Shown here: piece after piece, positions 52,137 through 60,199 of the stretch
Numbering within the stretch: the first letter of the stretch is position 1
Layout: the number at the start of each line of letters is the position of its first letter
NCBI RefSeq assembly: GCF_042697365.1
Contig: NZ_CP137604.1
Length of the DNA stretch: 64,000 nt
Reading direction: 5' to 3' (one strand)
Source: Brucella pseudintermedia
GTDB lineage: Bacteria; Pseudomonadota; Alphaproteobacteria; Rhizobiales; Rhizobiaceae
Position numbers and translations under genes: made by a program
The notes under the pieces: generated by a model
What the model saw: the letters and a program-made list of their open reading frames with translations, nothing else
Database searches by the model: none
What the model was told of the DNA's origin: nothing

Positions 52137-52898
52137 GTGTACTCAATAGAATACACCACTGGGACAGAACCATTGAGCGAGCAGGATAAGAAGCAGGCGG
52201 CGATCAGGGCCGCTCAGGCAGCGGCGGATGCGGTCCGGGAAGCCCAGGCGGCACTTGTCGAGGAAGGACGCCTGCTTTTCAAGAAATCATGGATTTTCAT
52301 TCGCGGCGTGCCGTCGATGAAGTTCCTGCCGCCGGAAGGTCCGGTGGAAATCGCCTTTGCGGGCCGCTCCAATGTCGGCAAGTCGTCGCTGATCAACGCG
52401 CTCGTCAACAAGAAGGGCCTTGCGCGCACCTCCAATACGCCGGGCCGCACGCAGGAACTGAACTATTTCGTGCCGGACGGCTATTCGGGCGAGAACGGCG
52501 ACCTGCCGCCGCTGGCGCTGGTGGACATGCCGGGCTACGGTTTTGCCGAAGCACCGAAAGCGCAGGTCGATGCCTGGACGCGCCTTGTGTTCGATTACTT
52601 GCGCGGACGCACCACGCTGAAGCGCGTCTATGTGCTGATCGACGCCCGCCATGGCATCAAGAAGAACGATGCGGAAGTGCTCGATCTTCTCGACAAGGCG
52701 GCGGTGTCCTACCAGATCGTGCTGACCAAGATCGACAAGATCAAGCCAGCCGGTGTGCCGCGCCTGCTGGAAGAAACGCACAAGCTCACCTACAAGCGCG
52801 CGGCCTGCTTCCCCGGCATCATCGCCACATCATCGGAAAAGGGTGTAGGTCTCGACGAGTTGCGCGCGGCAATCGCGCTGCTAATCAAGGAATCCTGA
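52137..52898 (+). CDS. engB: Ribosome-biogenesis GTPase EngB (YihA/YsxC)
   Basis: A 253-residue GTPase needed for 50S assembly. G1 is GRSNVGKSSLINALV, G3 is LVDMPGYGFAEAPK, G4 is LTKIDK and the G5 region is IIATSSEKG. An N-terminal helical extension of about 45 residues (KQAAIRAAQAAADAVREAQA) is present. The start is uncertain: GTG at 52137 has no ribosome site, whereas TTG at 52173 is preceded by GGGACAGAACCA and would give 241 residues. argB follows by about 100 bases. Confidence 0.93.
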   Translation: MYSIEYTTGTEPLSEQDKKQAAIRAAQAAADAVREAQAALVEEGRLLFKKSWIFIRGVPSMKFLPPEGPVEIAFAGRSNVGKSSLINALVNKKGLARTSNTPGRTQELNYFVPDGYSGENGDLPPLALVDMPGYGFAEAPKAQVDAWTRLVFDYLRGRTTLKRVYVLIDARHGIKKNDAEVLDLLDKAAVSYQIVLTKIDKIKPAGVPRLLEETHKLTYKRAACFPGIIATSSEKGVGLDELRAAIALLIKES

Positions 52899-53002
52899 TA
52901 ATCAGCCGGGCAGTTTTCCATTTTTCACGGATTCCAATTGCCGCAAAACCAGTCTAGAAAAACCTGTTTCTTCCTGCCCTGTCGCCTGCCATGGAGCCCG
53001 CG

Positions 53003-53893
53003 ATGACGACACTTGAAAATCCCGAAATGCAAGCGCAACTTCTGTCCGCAGCCCTGCCCTATATGCAGCGCTACGAGAACAAGCATGTCGTCGTGAAATA
53101 TGGCGGTCACGCCATGGGCAATCCGGAACTGGGCAGGGCTTTCGCACGGGACATCGCGCTTTTGAAGCAGTCGGGCGTAAACCCGATCGTCGTGCATGGC
53201 GGCGGCCCGCAGATTCAGGCCATGCTGACCAAGCTCGGCATCGAATCCCGCTTTGAAGGCGGCTTGCGCGTCACCGACGAAAAGACCGTCGAAGTGGTGG
53301 AAATGGTTCTGGCCGGTTCCATCAACAAGGAAATCGTCGCCCTCATCAATGCGGAAGGCGAATGGGCGATCGGGCTTTGCGGCAAGGATGGCAACATGGT
53401 CTTCGCGCAGAAGGCGCACAAGACTGTCCTCGACCCGGATTCCAACATCGAGAAAGTGCTGGACCTCGGCTTCGTCGGCGAACCGGCGGAAGTGGACCGC
53501 ACCCTGCTCGATTTGCTGGCTCGCTCCGAAATGATCCCGGTCATTGCGCCGGTCGCGCCGGGCCGCGACGGCCACACCTACAACATCAATGCCGACACTT
53601 TTGCAGGCGCGATTGCCGGTGCGCTCGCCGCAACGCGCCTCCTGTTCCTGACCGATGTTCCGGGCGTTCTCGACAAGGACAAGAACCTCATCAAGGAATT
53701 GTCGGTTGCCGATGCGCAGGCGCTCATCAAGGACGGCACGATTTCCGGCGGCATGATCCCCAAGGTGGAAACCTGCATCGACGCCATCCGCCGCGGCGTG
53801 GAAGGCGTTGTCATCCTCAACGGCAAGACCCCGCATTCGGTGCTGCTGGAGCTTTTCACCGAGCATGGCGCCGGCACGTTGATCGTGCCGTAA
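53003..53893 (+). CDS. argB: Acetylglutamate kinase
   Basis: A 296-residue amino-acid kinase catalysing the second step of arginine biosynthesis. Motifs are VVVKYGGHAMG and IVVHGGGPQIQAML in the N-terminal half, LTDVPGVLDKDKNLIKEL in the nucleotide site, and GGMIPKVETCIDAI near the end. The start at 53003 has GGAGCCCGCG upstream; an ATG four codons earlier is less likely. The HAD nucleotidase follows after 10 bases, so cotranscription is likely. Confidence 0.96.
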   Translation: MTTLENPEMQAQLLSAALPYMQRYENKHVVVKYGGHAMGNPELGRAFARDIALLKQSGVNPIVVHGGGPQIQAMLTKLGIESRFEGGLRVTDEKTVEVVEMVLAGSINKEIVALINAEGEWAIGLCGKDGNMVFAQKAHKTVLDPDSNIEKVLDLGFVGEPAEVDRTLLDLLARSEMIPVIAPVAPGRDGHTYNINADTFAGAIAGALAATRLLFLTDVPGVLDKDKNLIKELSVADAQALIKDGTISGGMIPKVETCIDAIRRGVEGVVILNGKTPHSVLLELFTEHGAGTLIVP

Positions 53894-53903
53894 GGAAAAA
53901 ACT

Positions 53904-54608
53904 ATGACCGATATTCCGGACAGAGCTGCCTTCGCCCACGTCACGGACTGGGTGTTCGACCTCGACAACACGCTCTACCCGCACGCCGCCAATCTGTTTG
54001 CGCAGATCGACGTGAAGATGACGAGCTATGTCGAGGCCCTGTTGAACCTGCCGCGCGACGAAGCGCGCAAGATTCAAAAGCAGTTCTATCTGGAATATGG
54101 CACCACGCTGAAAGGCTTGATGGAGTGCCATCAGATCGACCCGGACGACTTTCTGCAAAAGGTCCATGATATCGACTATTCCTGGCTCACCCCAAATCCG
54201 GCGCTCGGGGAGGCAATCAAAGCGCTGCCGGGCCGTCGCTTCATCTTCACCAACGGTGATCGCGGCCATGCCGAACGCGCGGCGCGCCAGCTCGGAATCC
54301 TCGACGATTTCGACGATATTTTCGATATTGTCGCGGCCGGCCTGATGCCGAAGCCGGAACGGGCCACCTATGACCGTTTCCTCGGCGCTTTCGGTGTCGA
54401 TGCGGGCAAGGCCGTGATGTTCGAGGACCTTGCCCGCAATCTCGTCGTGCCCAAGACCCTCGGCATGAAGACGGTTCTGGTGGTGCCGAACAATTTTGAG
54501 CCCACATTTTCCGAAATATGGGAAAGCGATCCCGAGTTCACCGATCAGGTGGACTATGTGACCGACAACCTGACCCTGTTTCTGGAAGAAATTATTGCGC
54601 GACGATAG
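53904..54608 (+). CDS. HAD-family pyrimidine 5'-nucleotidase
   Basis: A 234-residue HAD hydrolase like yeast SDT1/PHM8. Motif I is WVFDLDNTLYPH, motif II is FIFTNGDRGHAERAA, motif III is MPKPERATYD and motif IV is VMFEDLARNLVVPK. Expected reaction is dephosphorylation of pyrimidine nucleotides. It follows argB closely, and overlaps the start of the DUF817 gene by 14 bases. Confidence 0.87.
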   Translation: MTDIPDRAAFAHVTDWVFDLDNTLYPHAANLFAQIDVKMTSYVEALLNLPRDEARKIQKQFYLEYGTTLKGLMECHQIDPDDFLQKVHDIDYSWLTPNPALGEAIKALPGRRFIFTNGDRGHAERAARQLGILDDFDDIFDIVAAGLMPKPERATYDRFLGAFGVDAGKAVMFEDLARNLVVPKTLGMKTVLVVPNNFEPTFSEIWESDPEFTDQVDYVTDNLTLFLEEIIARR

Positions 54609-55491
54609 GCATTTCACCGGTCTGGAAAAGCATATCGACGAGGCAGCCCATCGCCTGCTCGATAATCTGCCCCGTCACCGGATCAGCGATGCGCTGATCG
54701 AATTTCTGGTTTTCGGATTGAAACAGGCATGGGCCTGCCTTTTCGGCGGCGCGATGCTGGCGCTCATCATCGTCACCCGCTGGTTCTGGCCGGATGGCGG
54801 CGCGGGGTTCATAACACGCTATGATTTCCTGTTTCTCTTCGCGCTCGCGATCCAGCTTGCCATGCTGGTTTTCAAGCTGGAAGCGTGGGAGGAAGCCAAG
54901 GTCATCCTCATCTTCCATGTCGTCGGCACGGCGATGGAAGTGTTCAAGACCCATGCCGGTTCATGGGTCTATCCGGAAGAAAACTTCTTCCGCATTGGCG
55001 GCGTGCCGCTTTTCTCTGGCTTCATGTATGCGGCTGTCGGCTCCTATATGGCGCGCATCAATCGCATCTTCGATATAAGGCTGAACCACTATCCGCCGCT
55101 TTGGATGACCGTGGTTCTGGCTGCCGCGATCTATATCAATTTCTTCGCGCACCACTTCATCTGGGACATGCGCTGGCTGCTGTTCGCCGCAACCTTTGCC
55201 CTTTTCTGGCGCACCACCATGCATTACCGCGTCTTCCGCTTCCGGCACAAAATGCCGCTGCTGGTGGCCTTCCTGCTGACCTCGCTTTTCATCTGGATCG
55301 CCGAAAACATCGGCACATGGTCGAAAGCATGGCTTTATCCCAACCAGCGCAACGGCTTTGAACTGGTATCGATGAGCAAGCTCGGCTCGTGGTATCTCCT
55401 GATGATTATCTCCGTCGTGCTGGTGACCCTCGTTCACCGCCCACGGCCCTACATCACGAAGTCAGCTACTGATTCATCAGCTAGAAGCTAA
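54595..55491 (+). CDS. DUF817 integral membrane protein
   Basis: A 298-residue protein with about seven to eight membrane segments. It matches the DUF817 pattern in ETMEVFKT-like form (GTAMEVFKTHAGSWVYPEEN) and FSGFMYAAVGSYMARI. Histidines and tryptophans in the conserved segments (FFAHHFIWDMRW) hint at metal or heme, but no function is known. A TTG start at 54595 with GGAAGAAATTA upstream overlaps the nucleotidase gene; no suitable ATG exists before the first membrane segment. The last ten residues run into an A/T-rich patch and may not be original. Confidence 0.82.
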   Translation: MRDDRHFTGLEKHIDEAAHRLLDNLPRHRISDALIEFLVFGLKQAWACLFGGAMLALIIVTRWFWPDGGAGFITRYDFLFLFALAIQLAMLVFKLEAWEEAKVILIFHVVGTAMEVFKTHAGSWVYPEENFFRIGGVPLFSGFMYAAVGSYMARINRIFDIRLNHYPPLWMTVVLAAAIYINFFAHHFIWDMRWLLFAATFALFWRTTMHYRVFRFRHKMPLLVAFLLTSLFIWIAENIGTWSKAWLYPNQRNGFELVSMSKLGSWYLLMIISVVLVTLVHRPRPYITKSATDSSARS

Positions 55492-55841
55492 CTAAATACC
55501 CGAAGTGCAACGCTGGAAATCAAGTCCCCGATCGATACTGCAAAATATACTGCGAGATATAGAAAGACGCCGGTAACACTTAGGCTCAGTAACCAATTTG
55601 AGTTGCGCCCTTTTTCGGTCAATCCTTCGATCTGTCTCTCAAGGAACCAAGCAACCAAATAGAGAACTCCCGTAACGAAAGCTAAGAAAGCCAAAGCAGA
55701 AGAAGACTGTGGGTTATTGTGTACGACGCCTGACACAATGGCAATGCCAAACCATCCCCATACCTTCCACATGGCATCAATAAATTTCCTAAATGAATAA
55801 CAGAAGTTCGAAAGGCTATCCCAATACTGAGTATTGCTCAT
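55488..55841 (-). CDS. Small membrane protein of unknown family in an A/T-rich patch
   Basis: A 117-residue hypothetical protein with three membrane segments (FGIAIVSGVV, then AFLAFVTGVLYLVAWFL, then LSVTGVFLYLAVYFAVSI). The region 55450-55930 is clearly richer in A and T than its neighbours, and codon use differs (AAT, TCT, TTA), suggesting an insertion of foreign DNA. It overlaps the DUF817 stop by four bases. No homologue is recognised. The ribosome site is moderate (GGAGAGAAAACT). Confidence 0.6.
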   Translation of the reverse strand: MSNTQYWDSLSNFCYSFRKFIDAMWKVWGWFGIAIVSGVVHNNPQSSSALAFLAFVTGVLYLVAWFLERQIEGLTEKGRNSNWLLSLSVTGVFLYLAVYFAVSIGDLISSVALRVFS

Positions 55842-55953
55842 AGTTTTCTCTCCGTTTTAGAAACATTAACTGATAGCATTAGATAACAGAAAAATGAATA
55901 CGTAAATCGGTGAGTATTAGGAGGCCATGTGCCTCCTAATATAGGGCCTCCAA

Positions 55954-56793
55954 TCAGAGCTTGTAGAAATCCTTGATGAGGTCCCATGCTTCGTCGGCGG
56001 TTTCGACAAAGTTCAAGAGCTCGATATCGGCGGGCGAAATCGTGCCCTGCTCGGCCAGAAACTCGATATTGATCGCCTTGGTCCAGAACGCCTTGCCGAA
56101 CAGGATCAGCGGCATACGCTCCATGCGATTGGTCTGGATCAGCGTCATCGCCTCGAAAAGTTCATCCATGGTGCCAAAGCCGCCGGGGAACACGCAGATC
56201 GCCTTGGCCCGCATCAGGAAATGCATCTTGCGGATCGCGAAATAATGGAAGTTAAAGCAGAGATCGGGCGTGACATAGGTGTTTGGCGCCTGTTCGTGCG
56301 GCAGCACGATATTGAGGCCGATGGTCGGCGCGCCGACATCGGCGGCGCCGCGATTGCCCGCTTCCATCACGCCGGGACCGCCGCCCGTCACCACGATGAA
56401 TTCGCGATAATAGGTCGTGGCGGAATATTCGGAGCAAAGCCGCGCGAATTTGCGCGCTTCCTCGTAATATTGCGCGTTGGCTTCAAGGTTCTTTTTCTGC
56501 ACCTCGTTCTTGGCTGCCCAGGCCTCGCCGCCGGGCTCTGGAATGCGCGCCCCGCCGAACATGACCACGGTGGACTTGATGCCGCGGTCGGCCAGAATCA
56601 TTTCCGGCTTCAGAAGCTCCAATTGCAGACGCACCGGGCGCAAGTCACGCCGGGTCATGAAGTCGTCGTCGGTGAATGCAAGCCGATAGGCAGGCGCTTC
56701 GGTCTGCGGCGTCTGCGGTACGGTGCGCGCCTGCTTGACCGCATCCTCGGAATTGGGGAACGGCGTCCAGCCGGACTTCTCCATCGGGTTCAT
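55954..56793 (-). CDS. LOG-family phosphoribohydrolase-like protein
   Basis: A 279-residue protein of the LOG/TIGR00730 Rossmann family. The hallmark is PGGFGTMDELFEAMTLIQ, with VVTGGGPGVMEAGNRGAADV nearby. LOG enzymes release bases from nucleoside 5'-monophosphates; in bacteria many act in nucleotide turnover and some make cytokinins. An N-terminal extension of about 60 residues precedes the fold. AGGTGAGTAGC favours the start at 56793; an ATG at 56838 extends it by 15 residues. Confidence 0.88.
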   Translation of the reverse strand: MNPMEKSGWTPFPNSEDAVKQARTVPQTPQTEAPAYRLAFTDDDFMTRRDLRPVRLQLELLKPEMILADRGIKSTVVMFGGARIPEPGGEAWAAKNEVQKKNLEANAQYYEEARKFARLCSEYSATTYYREFIVVTGGGPGVMEAGNRGAADVGAPTIGLNIVLPHEQAPNTYVTPDLCFNFHYFAIRKMHFLMRAKAICVFPGGFGTMDELFEAMTLIQTNRMERMPLILFGKAFWTKAINIEFLAEQGTISPADIELLNFVETADEAWDLIKDFYKL

Positions 56794-56999
56794 GCTACTC
56801 ACCTGCTCTTTCATTCCGCCATGCAAAGAATTGAACATTCATTCTGGCGCTAAATGCTTAATCTGTCTCAAACGTGGCGCCGCAATCGGATCACGAACGA
56901 GATTGACCCTCATGGCGCCATCGCTTAATCAATTTCCCAGCAAACGGGCTGGACCTCTCCCGCCTGCCTTCCGCCGCCCCATCATGGAGACCGCACCTT

Positions 57000-57854
57000 A
57001 TGACCAAGCCAGACCTCGCCTCCCTTGAGAAGACAATCGACAAGGCTTTCGACGAGCGCGACGGCATCAATACGGCAACGCGCGGTGAAGTGCGCGATGC
57101 CGTCGAACAATCGCTCATTCTGCTCGACCGCGGTGAAGCCCGTGTCGCAGAAAAACAGGCGGACGGCAACTGGCATGTCAACCAATGGCTGAAGAAAGCG
57201 GTTCTGCTCTCCTTCCGCCTCAACCCGATGGAAGTCATCAAGGGTGGCCCCGGCCAGTCGTCCTGGTGGGACAAGGTTCCTTCAAAGTTCGACGGATGGA
57301 CGGCCAACGAGTTTGAAAAGGCTGGTTTCCGCGCCGTGCCGAACTGCGTCGTGCGTCACTCGGCCTATATCGCGCCGAACGCGATCCTCATGCCTTCCTT
57401 CGTCAATCTCGGCGCCTATGTCGGCGAAGGCACGATGGTCGACACCTGGGCGACGGTCGGCTCCTGCGCGCAGATCGGCAAGAATGTCCATCTTTCCGGC
57501 GGCGTGGGCATTGGCGGCGTGCTGGAGCCGATGCAGGCTGGCCCGACCATCATCGAGGACAATTGCTTCATCGGCGCGCGTTCGGAAGTCGTTGAAGGCT
57601 GCATCGTGCGCGAAGGCTCGGTCCTCGGCATGGGCGTCTTCATCGGCAAGTCCACCAAGATCGTGGACCGCGCCACTGGCGAGGTCTTCTACGGCGAAGT
57701 GCCGCCCTATTCCGTCGTCGTTGCAGGCACCATGCCGGGCAAGAACGTTCCGGGCGAAAACTGGGGCCCAAGCCTCTATTGCGCCGTCATCGTCAAGCGC
57801 GTCGATGAAAAAACCCGCTCCAAGACGTCGATCAACGAATTGCTGCGCGACTGA
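57000..57854 (+). CDS. dapD: Tetrahydrodipicolinate N-succinyltransferase
   Basis: A 284-residue trimeric left-handed beta-helix enzyme of the succinylase branch of lysine/diaminopimelate synthesis. An N-terminal helical part (DLASLEKTIDKAFDERDGIN) is followed by hexapeptide repeats from about residue 110 (ANGAIL-like turns; GAYVGEGTMVDTWATVGSCA, IGKNVHLSGGVGIGGVLEP). The start at 57000 fits the family. dapE, acting two steps later, lies 2.3 kb downstream on the same strand with unrelated genes between. Confidence 0.96.
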   Translation: MTKPDLASLEKTIDKAFDERDGINTATRGEVRDAVEQSLILLDRGEARVAEKQADGNWHVNQWLKKAVLLSFRLNPMEVIKGGPGQSSWWDKVPSKFDGWTANEFEKAGFRAVPNCVVRHSAYIAPNAILMPSFVNLGAYVGEGTMVDTWATVGSCAQIGKNVHLSGGVGIGGVLEPMQAGPTIIEDNCFIGARSEVVEGCIVREGSVLGMGVFIGKSTKIVDRATGEVFYGEVPPYSVVVAGTMPGKNVPGENWGPSLYCAVIVKRVDEKTRSKTSINELLRD

Positions 57855-57856
57855 CT

Positions 57857-57961
57857 AGAGCATTTCCAGCAAAAGTGTGAAACGGTTTTGCGTTCGGAAA
57901 TGCGGAAAAACAAATGGATAGAGCGGTTCCAACGATTCCGTCAAAATAGGAACCGCTCTAA
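57857..57961. repeat. Composite RIME-like element after dapD
   Basis: First part AGAGCATTTCC, GAAACGGTTTTGCG and GGAAATGCGGAAAAA; second part a hairpin with perfect 12-base arms TAGAGCGGTTCC/GGAACCGCTCTA at about 57919-57960. The same two-part layout appears at 48173-48255. It begins three bases after the dapD stop. Confidence 0.75.
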
Positions 57962-57979
57962 CAATACGTCATCCGAAAA

Positions 57980-58014
57980 GAAAAAGGCGAAGCTTGCGGG
58001 CTCCGCCTTTTTCA
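57980..58014. terminator. Bidirectional terminator
   Basis: AAAAAGGCG and CGCCTTTTT flank a 13-14-base loop, with A- and T-runs built into the arms. It lies between dapD and the convergent DUF680 gene. Confidence 0.8.
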
Positions 58015-58136
58015 TTTGAACCTGGTCGCCCCTTCGGATGGCACAATGCCTCTGATCCGGGCAGTCCGGGGAGACATTGAAGCCATCCTCCGGGGAGATT
58101 CCTGATTGCGGCCTTGACCGCCTTTCGGCATTCCCT

Positions 58137-58176
58137 CGGCCATCCCGTGCGTGAGGGGGGAAACGCAAGGGATGGC
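58137..58176 (-). terminator. Hairpin downstream of the first DUF680 gene
   Basis: GGCCATCCCGTGCG and CGCAAGGGATGGCC form a 14-base stem with one mismatch, around TGAGGGGGGAAA. It lies about 30 bases past the stop. No T-run is present, so 3' protection rather than termination is possible. Confidence 0.5.
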
Positions 58177-58203
58177 CTGGGGATTTCCAGCTGTCAGAAA
58201 GAA

Positions 58204-58458
58204 TTAGTTCTGATAGCTGGCCGGGGAAGCGTCGCCGAAGCGATGAGCCGAACCGTTCTGATAGACCGGCGCAGACTGGCGAATGGAAGCCGGAGCGGTG
58301 TAATCGATATTGCCAAGCGCAACGGGAGCCTGGCCAGGCTCCATGAAAGCCTTGTCCTGGGCTGCCATATTTGCAGGCTCGCCAACGTAAGGGTTTTCGG
58401 CATAGGCAGCACCGGCGCTAAGAGCGACAGCAAGGGCTGCGAGAGCAAATTTTTTCAT
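58204..58458 (-). CDS. Secreted DUF680-type protein, paralogue 1
   Basis: An 84-residue exported protein: signal peptide MKKFALAALAVALSAGAAYA, then ENPYVGEPANMAAQDKAF and the C-terminal block APVYQNGSAHRFGDASP. It matches DUF680, a family of small secreted alphaproteobacterial proteins without known function. AAGGAATATACAC lies before the ATG. A clear paralogue is encoded 200 bases upstream in the same direction. Confidence 0.82.
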   Translation of the reverse strand: MKKFALAALAVALSAGAAYAENPYVGEPANMAAQDKAFMEPGQAPVALGNIDYTAPASIRQSAPVYQNGSAHRFGDASPASYQN

Positions 58459-58662
58459 GTGTATATTCCTTTTCTTTATAGCGTCCCCGACATCGGTTTT
58501 GACCGATCGCACCATTTCGAGCTCATAGGGGACATTGGTTAGCTGGGCCTTCGTGGCCCTGCCCCGCAATGTCAGGCACATCTGGGAGGAAATGCACCGA
58601 CACTTCGGGACTGTTCATGCGTGACCCACCAGGGCCGGAGGACCAAAAGTCCGAAGGAACTC

Positions 58663-58893
58663 TTAGTTCTCGTATGAGGAAGGCGATGCGTCACCGAAGC
58701 GATGAGCAGAGCCGTTCTGATAGACCGGAGCCTTCTGGATCGATGCAGGAGCCGTGTAGTCAACCTTCTCGGACGCAACCGGGGTGCGGTCGTTCGCGTA
58801 AAGATCGGCGGGCTCGCCAACACGCGGGTTTTCAGCAAAGGCGGCGCCGGCGGTAAGAGCAAGGGCAGCGGCAGCAAGAACAATCTTCTTCAT
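58663..58893 (-). CDS. Secreted DUF680-type protein, paralogue 2
   Basis: A 76-residue exported protein: signal peptide MKKIVLAAAALALTAGAAFA, then ENPRVGEPADLYANDRTPVA and the same C-terminal block APVYQNGSAHRFGDASP as its neighbour, ending SSYEN versus ASYQN. CAAGGAGATAGGAAA precedes the ATG. It arose by tandem duplication; the second member lacks about eight residues after the shared N-terminal part. Confidence 0.82.
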   Translation of the reverse strand: MKKIVLAAAALALTAGAAFAENPRVGEPADLYANDRTPVASEKVDYTAPASIQKAPVYQNGSAHRFGDASPSSYEN

Positions 58894-59217
58894 TTTCCTA
58901 TCTCCTTGGAAGTGGAGCGGCGTTTTGTTCGTCGTTCCGATGCAGTTGAAATGGGTGACAATGAGCAAAAGTTCCAGTCACGAAAACGTTTTCTTGATCA
59001 CACCTTCGTGCAGCCAATTTTACGGGTCATAAATTCAGATTCAAAAATAAATAAAAGGAATCAAAGATTTATAATGAGCATAGGTCTTCACAAAACCGTT
59101 GTGAAAGAGTTTTTGTTCAAAAAGCGCGAACAGTCTGTCCGAATATATTGTCCAATGGGAGTGAACAATGAGAGGATTTTCGCAACTCTCGCTTTTTGGC
59201 GGCCGAGCAACTGAAAA
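58894..59217. other. A/T-rich spacer upstream of the DUF680 pair
   Basis: About 320 bases with low G/C around 59020-59160, likely carrying the promoter of the DUF680 genes. A 46-codon frame at 59073-59213 on the plus strand has only a distant ribosome-like site and is not called. Confidence 0.45.
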
Positions 59218-59243
59218 CAAAAAGCCGCATCGAAATGCGGCTT
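59218..59243 (-). terminator. BTLCP-gene terminator
   Basis: On the minus strand AAGCCGCAT-TTCG-ATGCGGCTT is a perfect 9-bp stem with a TTCG tetraloop, followed by TTTTGTTTTC. It ends the BTLCP gene transcript. Confidence 0.9.
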
Positions 59244-59281
59244 GATGAGGAGTGAACCGGCGTTGGGCGGAGCGCTATCGG

Positions 59282-59866
59282 TCAGTTCCTGGCGACGGCG
59301 ACAGACCGTCCGACGATGGAAACCCATTGGCCCGAATTGGCCGGCGACTGCATCTTTATATAGCGGTACGATGTCTTCTCGACCGGCAGCACTTCGTCGC
59401 GCAGATTGTCGAGAATATAATCACCGTGATCCGTGCGGGCGGTCAGGATGACATGCGGCTCGCTGCCCTGCACCATGGTGATAAGCAGCAATGACGGGCT
59501 GATGCCGCGCGCCATGAGCTGCGCCCTCTTCATCAGCACATAGTCCTCGCAATCGCCCTTGCCGTTGACCGGAAGCGTCCAGTAATCGCGCTTGCCGTAA
59601 TTGTCCTGATCGGAGACCGGCTTGATGCGGTGATTGACGGAGCTGCTGACCGATTGCAGCAGCTTCATGCGCTGCGGGGTGAGCTTCATCGGCGGCAGGA
59701 CGCGATGCGCGCCGCAATCGCGCTTGTTGCGATCGCAATAATCCTTGTGTCCGTAAGGAATGCTTGTAAGCCCGCCTGCCTCACTCCATTGCGCGGCTTT
59801 GGCCGGCATCGCCGCCCCGCCGAAGAACACCATCATGCCTGCTATCGCAGAAGTGACAAAACGCAT
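59282..59866 (-). CDS. Transglutaminase-like cysteine peptidase (BTLCP)
   Basis: A 194-residue secreted protein with a signal peptide (FVTSAIAGMMVFFGGAAMPA). The bacterial transglutaminase-like cysteine proteinase domain carries the catalytic Cys in NGKGDCEDYVLMKRAQL, the His in EPHVILTARTDHGDYILDN and a following Asp. In other bacteria such proteins (LapG) cut adhesins under c-di-GMP control, but the partner receptor is not seen here and the LapG assignment is open. The ATG at 59866 has GGGAAATTGCGC upstream. Confidence 0.88.
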   Translation of the reverse strand: MRFVTSAIAGMMVFFGGAAMPAKAAQWSEAGGLTSIPYGHKDYCDRNKRDCGAHRVLPPMKLTPQRMKLLQSVSSSVNHRIKPVSDQDNYGKRDYWTLPVNGKGDCEDYVLMKRAQLMARGISPSLLLITMVQGSEPHVILTARTDHGDYILDNLRDEVLPVEKTSYRYIKMQSPANSGQWVSIVGRSVAVARN

Positions 59867-60061
59867 GCGCAATTTCCCATTTTTAAAAGAGTTCCCGTTG
59901 ACCGGCCCTTTGCGGGTCTCGTTATCAACTCTTTTTTAACTAACGATGACAGTGCCCCTTCGGTCAAGGAAATTTCGTTCCCAAATTGAAACCGGGCGAG
60001 AAAAACAAGTGAAAGGCGAAACATCGCCTCCCACGCACAACCGCCGCCGTCTACGACACCA

Positions 60062-60150
60062 TGTTCCGAAAACCGCTTCGCACTTTTCGGGATGCCGGTT
60101 GCCTCCACGCGCATCTTGTTCCGAAAACCGCTTCGCACTTTTCGGGATGC
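60062..60150. repeat. Two direct copies of a RIME-like palindrome
   Basis: A 34-base sequence occurs exactly twice, at 60062-60095 and 60117-60150. Each copy contains CCGAAAA/TTTTCGG arms around CCGCTTCGCAC. The copies are 55 bases apart, just before dapE in a 333-base spacer. They match the RIME-type core seen elsewhere in the window. Confidence 0.85.
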
Positions 60151-60199
60151 GCGATAATCTCGCCACCAGACGATTCCCTTTTCACAAAGTCCCGATCCC

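Noticed and set aside
59073..59213. A 46-codon plus-strand frame in the spacer upstream of the DUF680 genes
   Set aside because: Ribosome-like site too far away, A/T-rich spacer composition and no recognisable features.
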